A DNA stretch of 64,000 bases. It comes from Zygnema cylindricum (Eukaryota; Streptophyta; Zygnematophyceae; Zygnematales; Zygnemataceae). This document shows positions 34,071 to 46,000 of the stretch, piece after piece (within the stretch, counting starts at the first letter, position 1; the number at the start of each line of letters is the position of its first letter). The stretch lies in NCBI GenBank assembly GCA_037447655.1, contig JBBHKE010002640.1:237467-301466 (forward strand). Direction: 5' to 3'. The translations under genes and the position numbers were made by a program. The notes under the pieces are model-generated. The model was not told the DNA's origin. It searched no databases and saw only the letters and a list, made by a program, of their open reading frames with translations.

Positions 34071-37000
34071 CTGTCACATCACATCCACAAAAACAGCATC
34101 AAAATAAGTGACATCGTTTCAAAAACAACCAGTCAGATTAAGAGAAAGAATCCCATGACTTAAATCTGAAACTGAATTCTATGTGAAAGCTGAAACCCAC
34201 TACCTAGATGTGAAACTCCCAAACGACAGTCATTAATTTCACTTCACCTTTCGTCGCTATCACTATGATGTGTTGGCAAGTTTACGATTGTGTTAGCATG
34301 ACCAACCCGCATCCTTGTTGGTAGAAATGTCCCAGATTAGTTGCAGTACACGCTTTCCAATGAAAACCACATCACAGATTTCGCTATCTCAATACTTAGC
34401 CCATAAATAGCATCAACGACAGTAACATTATCAAAGAGTATAACAAGCATAGACATACAGAAAAGGTTGAATTAAATGCTTGGGCGACCCAAAAAAAATG
34501 TGAACTTGCTGACTTAAGTTTGTGAATGAGCGAAGGCGAGGGAGGGAGGGAGGGAGAGAGTTTTATCAATTGAAAGGAATATAAAGGAATCTAAGTCTCA
34601 ATTTCAGAAATTTAAAGGTAATAGTGAGTTCAGAGATCGGCCAAAGAATTGTTTTTACTGTAATGATTTAGGACATACCTTCAGGGTATGTCTATCGTAT
34701 AAAAGTGCATGTGTTACAGGGAATTTCAGAGATGAATGGGACAACACCCTAGTTCGAACCCCAACAAGAAAGGAATCAAGTGCTTTCGTGAGTGAGAGAC
34801 AAGACTCGACAAATGACAAAAGGCATACACCGTGTGTTGACGAATTTATGTATTTACCGACCTTCTGTGTTGTTTGGAATGGAGTAAAGTAGGAAGTGAC
34901 AAAAAAGGATTTAGTGTCTGTCCCTTTTCCAGACATCAGATTGGTGAGTAACAAAGAGTTACAAGAGGAAGAGTTGTTTGAAGTAAGAGAAATTAGAGGA
35001 AGTGAAGGTCACTTGGAAGTGGAAGCCGAAAAATACTTACACATAAAGACTAATAAACTAAACCCAGTTTTTCTAGAAGGACCGGGCGAAGATATGAAGA
35101 AAACTGGAATTAGGAATGAGGTGTATAATGTGGAAACTGGTGGAAGGAGTTATGTCACCAAAGATAGTGTGGTGAAGGACGAAAGAGAGAAAGACACGAT
35201 TTCTGTGACCTTATCAGATGAAAAATCCGTGAGTGAAAATTGCTTACAAGAAAGTTTGTTAACTAAAGTAAGAGGAGTTGAAGGAAGTGATGGACACTAG
35301 AAGCAGAAACTAGAAATAAGGTGGCCGTGAAAATTGGTGAACTAGGAGAAAGACAAAGAAAAAATGTTCAGAAAATTGGAGTGAGAAAAGAAGTTTGTGG
35401 GAGTGAAAAATGTAATAGAAATGCAAAAGTTAAAAGAGTGCAGCTGAAAAGAAGAAGAATCACAATTAAAATTTCTCAGATGAATGAAGTTGATGGAAGT
35501 AGCAAATCTATGGAGAAAAACATAAAGGTGAAACATAAAACTAGTATTTTTAACATTAAACGAGTAGAAAATTGTGACAGAAATGCAAACTTTCAAACAA
35601 GACAAAAGATCATGAAGAGAACAAAAAGAAGATGTAATATTCAAAGGATCAAGGGTAGAAGAAAACATGCTCAGAAAGTGATCAAGATAAGAGAGCGGGA
35701 GAAATGATTTTCTGGAGTACATTTTTGAAGAATGTGAATTTAGAGAAATCTTAATTTTGGAAAAACTTATATTACAGGCATGTCTTATAAAGACAACTTC
35801 GTTTGGCATTCGATTTGTTTTTGGTAGGATTTTAAATTTGTAATCTTCCATGTTGAGTTAGTTGAAAAGAAACAAAGAGATTTATTTATATATTTGTTTT
35901 GAAGACGAAGGAGGTAGTGGAAGCAATGACTTGTTCAGGAAAGAAAATTTCGAAAGACATGGCAGAGCGTAGCGAAAACAGTGGAGAATCATCGGAAGAA
36001 GTTCGCGTCGAGAACAGCAACACAGCATAGCGGCGCAGCGAAAGGAGTGATGATGTATGACACTTACACACTGATTTTTCTATTCTACGTGCACGCAACT
36101 AAATATTCAGGGGTTATGCATTTATGTCGTAAGGGGAGCTATTACAGGTCACTTTTTGCAAGAAGGCAGCAAGCAAGTGGGAATTGGCAGAGGGCAATAG
36201 GAGCAATGGCGACGTCGGCAAAGCACTGGTGATGTGTTGTTTTTGCTAAATTTATTGTATGATGAACAGTGGAGGTTGATACAGAATTTTGAATATTTAA
36301 ATATTTTTTATTCTTTTGTTTATCCATTAGAGTGGAAACATTTGCGTACAGCATGGACTAATGAGTCTAAAGCTTTAGGGGAGTGTAGAATTTGAAAGCT
36401 TTAGTCTCAGTAGATGAGGCTATGAGGAGGAAGTTAAAGGTGAAAAAGAGCAGCAGTTAGGACCGCGATGTCAAACTAGCAAAGCGTAGCAGCATAGCAG
36501 TACACGCTGCACTTTGTATTCATACTGCGCTGCGATGTCAAACTAGCGCAGCGTAGCAACAAAGCATTACACGCTGCATATTTTTTTGGGTGCACGAAAC
36601 TAAATTTTCGGGGGAGTGTTGTTTTGAAAAGTCAGTTTTGTGCGTAACTGCTAATTGGATTTAATATGGAGGTTTGAATATATTCACGGATTGGGGGAGC
36701 GAACGGATTGATAATTAAAGTTATGTAAAAGACTCATTGAGTGGTGTGAACAAGCAATGACAAATGGACGGAGGATCGCGAAGCGATCCGATGTAAAATA
36801 AACGGAATGTTGAAATAGGCGCCGCCAGTTCGGAGCAGCTGCGACGCAGTTAAGTCAACGCAGTTGCGGCTATTTTTATGATCCGTACGGAAAGCGCAGG
36901 CAGCGCAGCTAGCGAAACTACGGATAATATGAATAGGATAGATTTCAAGTAATGATGATTAAACGATAGAGGTAGGTTAGTGGTTGCTTTGTGGTAGCTT

Positions 37001-40000
37001 AGTTTCTGACATACGAAGAGTACGGTGTAAATATTATGTACAACAGAGGTTTGTCCTTTTGACTAGTTAGGTTATTAGAGTAGATACAGTACGGCTGGTA
37101 TGCCTCCGTACTCTGAGTATAACTTGCAGGACTTAGATTATCTTATGTATCGCTGTCAAGTTAATCAAAGTAAAGGCAGACTGTTTTCTGCATCTTTGAC
37201 CGGTTGGTGTGATCACTTTGATTGGTGATTTCATGTGAAACTTTGTGGAGTTATTCTATGATATAGAATCTATATATGTGTGTGAAGTTTCATTGTATTT
37301 CAGTAAGATTCTGTGAACAATCCAAGTGGTTAGTTTGTGAAGCTGTCAGCTAATTTTGGCAAACTCTGGTGCCTATATCTTTTAGATGCCTTGGTGTATT
37401 TGGCTGTAACTTTGGGAGTTTACAGTGTGTATGGTATACTGCATATTCGTGCAGTTTGAGACCATTTTGTTTAGTGTGGAGTAATCTGTGTTGTCTGAAA
37501 CACAGCTGTTTTTGAGGTAGTCTCTGGGTGTTTCCGTGAGTAATCCATGGCTGAAATAAGCTATGGACAACATTTTTTTGGTTGTTGGTTACGCGCTTGT
37601 ATTTCCTTTCCATGTTCATCGCTAATTCAACCTTTCATGTGTGCTGGTTTATTTAGGATTGCTTTTTCATTTCAGTTTGTTTAATCCCATTTTTGTCTCC
37701 CCGCAAAATCCTATCCTTTCCTCCACATTGCGACAGGAATTGCACCCCTCAAAATCCTGTCTTTTCCTCCTCCACATCGCGACAGGATCTGCTCCCCGCA
37801 AAATCCTATCTTTTCCTCCTCCACATCGCGATAGGACTTGCTCCCCGCAAAATCCTGTCTTTTCCTCCTCCACATCGCGACAGGATCTGCTCCCCGCAAA
37901 ATCTTGTCTTTTCTTCCTCCACATCGCGACAAGACGTGCTCCCCTCAAAATCTTGTCTTTTCCTCCTCCACATCGCGACAGGATCTGCTCCCCTCAAAAT
38001 CCTATCTTTTCCTCCTCCACATGGCGACAGGACCTGCTCCTCTCAAAATCCTGTCTTTTCCTCCTCCACATCGCGACAGGACATGCTCCTCTGAAAATCT
38101 TGTCTTTTCCTCCTCCACATCGCGACAAGACCTGCTCCTTGTAAACATTCACCTCCGAATCCAGTTTGCGGGCGTTGCTAACCGCACGCCCACAAGCGAA
38201 ATCATAGGTGAAGCCCCCTCCCGTCATCCTACCTCCCAATCCCCTTCCATTACACGACAGAAACCCCTTTCTCCCACTAAAATTACTCACACCTCAAACC
38301 CTAACGCCAATAACACACACACACGCTCACACACACACACATACACGCTCACGCACACACAACCGCACAAAAAAAAAAAAAAAACCGAACAATTCCTTTC
38401 CCCCCCCCTAATTTTTTCCACATCCCCTTCCTCTCCACCCTCCACTCCCCCCCTTTATATTCGACAATGATTCTCTCCTCCTCTCCTCTCCAACCAAAAA
38501 TTGATACTCACCCTTCCTCCCACCTCTCCCACCAACCCCCCACCCCCTCCCTGTTTTCTTCCCTACTATCAATTTCTTTAACTCCCCCCTCCCCCCTTTT
38601 TCGATTTCCTCCACCACTTCCCCTCCCCATACCACTACTTCAACCATCTTTTCTTTCCCACACCCTCCCCGTTTTCGTCCCTTCCTCCATACCCCCCCCC
38701 CTTCTCCCCGTTGCAACCTTTTTCCCGCCCTACCCATGTTGTTGTCCCACGACCATTTCCACCTTCTATTTCCCATGGTTTCCTTTCATCCTTCCCATTT
38801 CCCCCTTTCTCTCTCTCTATCACGTCCCATGCTTCTCCCTCTGATTCAATGACCATGTCTTGCCGTGCATCCTCGCCTCTTCTCCCTCGTTCACCTCTCC
38901 ACATAAACCTCGTACACAAACCTCAACACTGGTAGAATGTAACGGGTGTCATAACCATATCGCAACCGGTGCCGGTATTGCCCGACATAGAAAGAGTTTT
39001 AAACAATTTTTGGCCCTGAGCAACCCTTCCTCCACTAACCTTTCTTCCACAATACTCCCGTCCGGACCTACGAGCGAAGATTGGGCATTTGTACGCGATT
39101 TAGACGTTCTCGGAACTTATGATTTGGGGGCTCCTCGTCCGCGTTTATACACGCGGATCCCGATGGCTATGCGGATTATCGTACAGGACGCGCTCCACCT
39201 TCCTTTGTCCCGTATTTACTCGGATCCCACGGATGTTGGACTTGGCACCTCTTTTTCATGTTCTCACTTTGGGTTCTAGTTTTACCTGGTCGTGGCAGTG
39301 GTAGCGGGGCCCGAGAAACTATGGCTCGATGTCGACGATTCTTTCGAGGCGATTGGCGAGCCCTTCATGCCGAGCACGAGGATCGAGTTGCGAGTGTTTC
39401 TTTCATGCCACGTCGTACATCTCGAGCTTCAAATGTGCCATCCTCCTATCGTCGTGCAGTACATTTGGGCCGAAATAGTGAGCTCTCTCGAGCAGTTCGG
39501 GCCCTCCAACCTTTTGATCCTGCTCCTCGTTCTGTTCCGACTGTTGAGATTCTTCGAGCTCTTCATCCCCCAGCTCCTTCCTCTCAGCCCCCCTCTATTC
39601 ACACCTTCAAGCCGACCGAGTGTTTTCTCTTCGATCGAGACTCTTTAATAAAAGCCCTTATGACTTTTTAGCAGGGGGTCCTTCGGGCACGGTTTATGAG
39701 TTATTTCGCGACATTTTGCCTCCGGAATCTGGTGCTCGGGGCTTTGATATGTTTTTTTCAAGAATGTTCCTTTATTGCGGCTTGCACTGTCCCCTCTCGT
39801 ATTTGCGATCTCCTCACGGCCTCCCGCTTCGTGGATGTCACCAAACCCAATGGGGGAATCCGACCTATTGCAGTGGGCGACGTATTGTAGCGATTGGTGG
39901 CCCGTGCAATCTGTATCCAGCTCCAGCCCGCATTGTATGATTATTTCTCCCCTCATCAGTTCAGAGTGGCAACCAGGGGGTGTTGTGAGGCCATGGTCCA

Positions 40001-43000
40001 TAGGATCCGGGCTTTGCTAGATGCCCATCCGGGTTGATTAGTCCTCCAGGTGGATGTTTCTAATGCCTTTAATACAGTGGATCGGAATGCCATTTTTTCA
40101 GAGTTTATGGCCGCACCTTCTCGATTACCCAGATATTTCCTTTTGTGAGAGCCTTTTATTCTCTGAGCAGTAGCCTCTCTTTCTCCACGGATGATGGTTT
40201 GGTCCCACTTTCCTCCACGACTAGCACTCGTCAGGGCGATAATCTTAGGGGCCCTTTGTTGCCCTAGCCCATTACCGCGGCCTCCGAGCTTCAACAACTG
40301 CTTACCCTTCTCTCCTCTTCCCTTCTGTTGCGGATGACACACACATTATTGGTCCTTCGGACCAAGTTATACCGACCTATAACTATTTCAAGGCTCGCTT
40401 GGCCGAACTAAATCTTTCGGTCGAGCCATCTAAGTGTGTTGTTTGGTCCCCACGTCCTATTCCTCTTTCTTTCACTCCCCCTTCTTGTTTTCAGACTCCT
40501 CCTATCGAAGGCATTCGGCTGTTAGGTTGCCTGCTTGGTTCCGATCCCTATGTCACAAAATTCCTCGATTCCGCTCTTGAGACAGATTTGTCCCACGTGG
40601 ACGACCTTCCTCACCTTTCTCATCCCTAGGTGGCCTTTGCTCTTCTGACAAGCTGTTTCCCGGCCCGACCCTCCTACCTTACTTGCACTTCCCTTCCCAC
40701 CCCATCCTTTGTGTCCTCACTTTCGGCATTCGATGATCATCTTATGGGCACGTGTTTCAAATGGTGAGCTCGCCTTCCAACGGTCCTTTTTGGATGCATC
40801 ACGTTCTCTTAATCCGTCTGCTATCGAAGACATGACGATGTTTTCCACTCCTGTTACGACATCAGTTGCGCGTGTTCAAGAATCCATTTCCGATCGGGTT
40901 CTCGCCGCTATGTCATGCCGCATCGTGTCGGCTACTAGCGCGCACGATATCATGCCCGCACGCGCGATATTCGGCGCGCGCGCACGATTTAATGCACGCA
41001 CGCGCGATATTATGAATGCACGCGCGGTATTTCGCACGCACGCACGATATTCTGCACGCACGGGCGGTATTTTGCATGCACGCGCGGTATTTCGCATGCA
41101 CGCACGGTTTTGGGCACGCTCGCGCGATTGACGCATGCACGCGCGATTTCATGCATGCACGCACGATTTTATGCACGCAGGCACGATTTTCGCACGCATG
41201 TATAAGTTTCGTTCACTCGTGCGATTTCATTCCGATTCATTTATTTTCAGTTTCATTTAAAAATACTAATTTCGTGCTAGACCTTTCATTTCGTGCGCAG
41301 GTATTTCGCTTTGGATTATTTCGTGCGGTATGCTTTGATTCGTGCGTATGCACGCGATTTCGAAGTATATATGTGGAATATCGTTTAGAGCGAATCGCGA
41401 TTTCCGGGCGATGCTTCGATACACCTATTTAAGTCGCGAGCCCCTGTAGGTTCGCGAGCACATGTAGTTAGTGGGGGTTTTTACCCTCGGACAGTGGATT
41501 TTGTAAAGCGTACGGCAGACGATGTTGGCCGCCTATTGGCCAACATCTTAAGTAGTTTAATGCATGTAAAGTAGACTAGACGTAGGCTAATTTTGCTTAG
41601 GCCCAGCGTAGCTCTTACTTAGCCTAATTCTCAAACTTAGAGAATTTAGCTCTTGGACAAGAATTTTCTCTTGGCGGCGGAGCTTTCTCTTGCTCTCTCT
41701 CACCGATTGCCCACGTGTCTTTCTTCTCCTTGCTAGCTAGCTATAGAGGCTAGATAGGTTAAGAATATTTCTCCTTTTATTTGTGCCCACGTTTTTAATC
41801 CACACGGCCTAAGGCCACGTCCGGAAGGTTCCCCTCCAAACTTGGTCTTTTGGTGGAAGTGTGGTATTGGGGATCGTGGGGGAGCACATCTGTATCTTGA
41901 TGTGCCTTCCTCGGGCAGCTTGAGGGTTTGGTTGTGTGTTTGTGTCTTGTTTGTATTTCGGTTGACTTGGAAGGAGTGTATTTTTGATCGGAATTGGATT
42001 TTCCCATGTTCCGGTTGGAATATTTCTTGCTTTGCTGTCATAACGGGATAACTCTTGTAGGGAATGTGATAAAGACCAGAGAGCCTAGTGGCTACCTCTT
42101 GGCTTAGCATATAATTATTGGGTCCACTTCACTTTAGGGGATTATTCTTCCCCTTCTCTCTTTCCATTTCACACTAGGGGAGTATTCTTCCCCTTCTCTC
42201 TTTGGGTCATTTTCATCTTTAGTCCTTCTCATGGTTTATATACTTTTTGGCATTTCATATTTATTTTCGTTGTTATATATGTTTGTGAGCATGACCTTGC
42301 TGGGTTCGATGCATGTTCGCTTGCTTGTCTCTCATGCACGACAGCTATTAAATCCCTACTTTTCGAGGCGCTTCCTTCCAATTCTTCGCGTGCACGCTTC
42401 CTGTCTTGTGGCGGACCTGGCTCTGGAGCTTGGCTATTGGCTGTCCCTATCTTATCCACTCTTCGTTTCACCTCGGCTCAGTTCATGACAACCCTTAGGT
42501 TTCGGCTAGGCCTCCCCCACCCACCTTTGCTTGGCTCACTTGTTTGCTCCTGTGGCCACGTTCTCGAGCCTGACGGGGTCTATTTGCTTCGTTGCTCCCA
42601 CGGGGGCGAGTTAATTCAGGCGCAAGACACGATTCGAGACACCATCGCTACTATATCTTTGAGGGGGGGTTTTCTGTTCGCCGGGAGGTCTCTCACATTA
42701 TTCCTTCACGTTGGATTAATCTTATATTACTCGATGGTGCGCGTCGTACATTTGGTGACATTGTTGTGTCGAACCCTACCTCAACTACAGTCGTCAACCA
42801 AGCGGCTCTGCATGTGGGAGTGGCCGCCCGTGACGCGGCTATCAGGAAGGAGCGTGATTATGCCCATCGTGATGCTATGGATAGCTTCATTCCGATGGCG
42901 GTCGAGATATTTGGTTTTTTCGGTGTGGCTTTAGATGAGTTTTTCCGTACTTGTGGTCGGCGCTCGTTGGAGAGGCAGGGACTGGGGAGCCCTTCTGTTT

Positions 43001-46000
43001 CAGTCCTTACTTCTTTTTTTCGTCAACGTTTTTCCGTGGCCCTACAACGGGTGTTGGCTTCTATATTACTTCGATCGTCTATTACAGTTATGGATCGACG
43101 TCGTGTTCCAAAACTTCCTCCTCGTGCTCCTCTGGGATTCGGGGACCTACGTGGTTGCTTNNNNNNNNNNGAGAGGGAGAGGGAGAGGGAGAGAGTGGGA
43201 GACGGAGAGGGAGAGGGTGAGGGAGAAGTAGAGGGATAGCGAGAGGTAGAGGGAGAGCGAGAGGAAGAGGGAGTGCGAGAGGGAGCAAGAGTGGGAGAGA
43301 TAGAGAGGGAGAGGGAGAGGGAGAGGGAGAGGGAGAGGCTCAACTAACCTGCTTCCCTCAACCAGTACATAAAACAAGGGTTTTCCATGCATGTCAGGCA
43401 CAGAATTTCTTGCTGCTGCCACCTCCAAACTTAGTCGAATAGTTTTCAAGTCTTCAGGATTTTCAAAGTTTTCAACGATAACGTGAGTAGAGAATACCCC
43501 TGCAACCATTTAAAAGTTCATTTTGTAGGATCAATCGCCAACGCAGATTTTTCAGCACTCTCATAAGAATATGATAACTTCCAAACCACAAGAATCCACA
43601 AGAATCTTAAACATTCTCTTGTGATATCCTCCATATCAGAAAGAATAATTCCATGTCATATCTTCAAATACGCAGTGACAACTTCCCGACAATAGAATAA
43701 ACTGAAAAGAAAGTGGATACCTCCAATAATAAGGAGTGCGCTGCATAAACTACCAGCATTGCCAGCCCCTATCTTTTTCACACAACTATCACAACTCTCT
43801 CTCTCCATCTCTTTCCCTCTGCTGTCTCTCTCTCTCCCCCTCCCTCTCTCAGAACTTACCCATCTCTCTGGTTGAAAATCTTAACTGAACAACCTGCTGT
43901 TCTTTTGGGTCCAATTGAGCCCCTTTGGCATTGATGGAAAGCCAACGAGAATCTTCAGGATTGAGAGTATATAGACGATAGTTTACAGGCCAGTGTTCAT
44001 CTCCCACAATTGTTAACTCCCAATGCAGCTCGTTTGTTGACACATTTTGCTGACCAAGGTTAAACTCGTAACATAGTGTACTTTTACCAACAGGAGTACA
44101 GCCTCGAAGGTGTAACTTGGGAAGTCGAATTCGCCTTGGAGAGTTCTCCAGACAATGCTCAAAAGGGTCATTTTGTAACAATAGTTTTTCATCCACATCT
44201 TTTTCAGTTGCATTTGGTATTAACCTACGATTTGAGGCTCTCCCATCGAGCATCGCAGAAAAACTCTCTCCTTTAACTGAATTTAGTTTTCTTTCCCTTG
44301 GAGAAAGGGGAAGATTGTAATCATCCAATAGAGGTACAATTCTTGCCAAAACAGCCTGAACATTTCCTTCATTTCCTGTCGTTGAACCATCCATAATACT
44401 GATTTTCGAAGTGATAATGGCATTAGTCAGGCTACTGGCGTTAATGCCACCTTCATCCTCAAAATTCAGAACCTTCTGCAAAAGTTGCCGAAGCCATGGC
44501 TTTGCCTGTACCTGAATTTCTACAGTTCCATGTGGTGGAATCCGTCCCTCCATTGGGGAAACAAGCAAGTGCTTCACTGTCTGCGAGGTTGTCTGACTTA
44601 TCTCAGAATCTGGTCTGACCAAGGGTGGTAATCCAGGATGCAAATCTTCTTCCACGTTAAGTTTAAATTGCAACTCTTGAAATGCAAGAAAGTTTCGAAT
44701 AACAAAGGTCTGTAATGTGCTACCAGCCCTGGCATTTGATTTCACATTTTCAATGCCTAGGAGTTTCTGTTGTTCTGATTGTGTTATTTGTTCGTTCTTC
44801 TCCTCTCTCTTGTCCATGTCTATTAACAGAACATTCTCCTCAGCTGAGATTAGTGGTGCCTGCAACAAAGATAGGTATAATTAAACCGCTTCAAAAACTG
44901 TACACATACAATGATCGCACAATTTTTTCTCAAGTTCTACGAGTAAGGTGGGTTCTGTTCTTCTCCAGAAAACCCTACTCGTGTAACTTATGGTAATACC
45001 GGGAATAAGATATTCTGTGTGATCCTGCAAACAACTGGAGTCCATTTCCCAGTTAGTCAGGCCAAGACCATAATCAAAAGCAAACAATGAAGCTAAGCCT
45101 CCAGATTAATGATTTGTTACCAAACACAAAAACCTCTACACAACCAGAATAGATATGCGCTCTCCTCTCTTTTCCCTGGTGAAAAAGGAAAGGGAGTTTT
45201 TATTGGGTCAATGCATGACCTTAGGGAATTTCTATTGGGTCAATGCATGACCTTTTTGGAGGTCATAACAACCAGCCCATGATCGTTTAGGCATTTCCAA
45301 AAAATTGTGTAGCGACCCACCAACTCCACAATGCCGACTTCAGCACTCTATACACTTTTCGATCTTCTTTTTCCTTATCCAAGATTAAAAGGTCTTCCAA
45401 ACAGCAATAGGAAAGGAAAAACATCTCACCTGAAAATGCAAAGTGTGAGGCAAGACATCAAATGACGGTCCTTGTAAGATTGTACAGTGAATCGGTATAC
45501 AATCTGGCATATGAGGTGAAGAATACACATAAACATGACCAACACAAATTGTCCCAGTAAGCAAGCTTGAATCACAACTTTCCCCGCCATCAACTGAACT
45601 GATGCCTCCATCTCCAAGACTATCTCCTCCTCCATCTGTGCTCCCTTTGGTAGACCTTTGGTTCCCTCCTTTAACATTATCTTCTCTCGAAGACATTATA
45701 CGATTTACCTCCATTTTGTCTCCAGCAGCTTCAGCCATTAATACCGCGGCAGCCATGGCCCGAGCTTCAGAGGCATCTGCAATAAAAGAGTTATCCGAGG
45801 AGCTTCGCGGTCTGCTTCCTGGTCTACTTCTACTACGAGTTCCACTGATTCTGGTTTCTTCGAAATTAATAGAAGGCAGTTGACTCCTGCAACTAGGAGG
45901 AGGAGTGTCGGATAAAGGACGAGCTCTAACAACTATTTCCGTGCGCCCCCTCGGAGTTAATTTCAGTTCACGGACAATAGGTGTATTAGACCTTGAGACT

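Larger units (their letters stand above)
38935..43160 (+). pseudogene. non-LTR-type reverse transcriptase element (copy 2)
   Basis: A cysteine/histidine motif (CNGCHNHIATGAGIARHRKSF, about 38941-39003) starts the protein. A conserved lead-in follows (ELSRAVRALQPFDPAP ... FKPTECFLFDRDSL, about 39479-39650), then GGPSGTVYELF (about 39674). RT fingers read KPNGGIRPIAVGDVL (about 39843-39887), motif A LQVDVSNAFNTVDR (about 40045-40086), and motif C VADDTHIIGPSD (from 40327). After an inserted LTR (40911-42343) come CSCGHVLEPDGVYLLRCSHGG (about 42545-42607) and the endonuclease-like C-terminal domain (to 43160). Multiple frameshifts and stops make it dead. It is cut off by the N gap. The architecture recalls RLE-type non-LTR elements. 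Confidence 0.85.
34071..43348. other. 9.3-kb intron filled with retroelement remnants
   Basis: Bounded by the GTTAGT donor (43348) and a GACAG acceptor (34071) of the large gene. From left to right it holds a gag fragment (34570-35707), LTR-like DNA (36384-37640), a 49-bp tandem repeat (37691-38142) and simple repeats (38300-38930). These are followed by a non-LTR-type element (38935-43160), an N gap, and a (GGGAGA)n run. All identifiable retroelement reading frames run on the plus strand, antisense to the gene. Confidence 0.8.

Noticed and set aside
37701-38142. CRISPR-like array
   Set aside because: Units are contiguous with no unique spacers, and the context is eukaryotic.
37641-38144. 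167-residue ORF with a repeated peptide, and repetitive minus-strand ORFs
   Set aside because: The 49-bp period is not a multiple of three, so the same repeat is read in shifting frames. It is not a repeat protein.
38408-38934. Gly/Arg-rich or Pro/Ser-rich ORFs
   Set aside because: Opposite-strand mirror of a C/T-rich tract, without conserved motif.
40876-41432. Arg/Ala/His-rich ORFs on both strands
   Set aside because: They arise from the CpG-rich 20-bp tandem repeat within the solo-LTR-like insertion.
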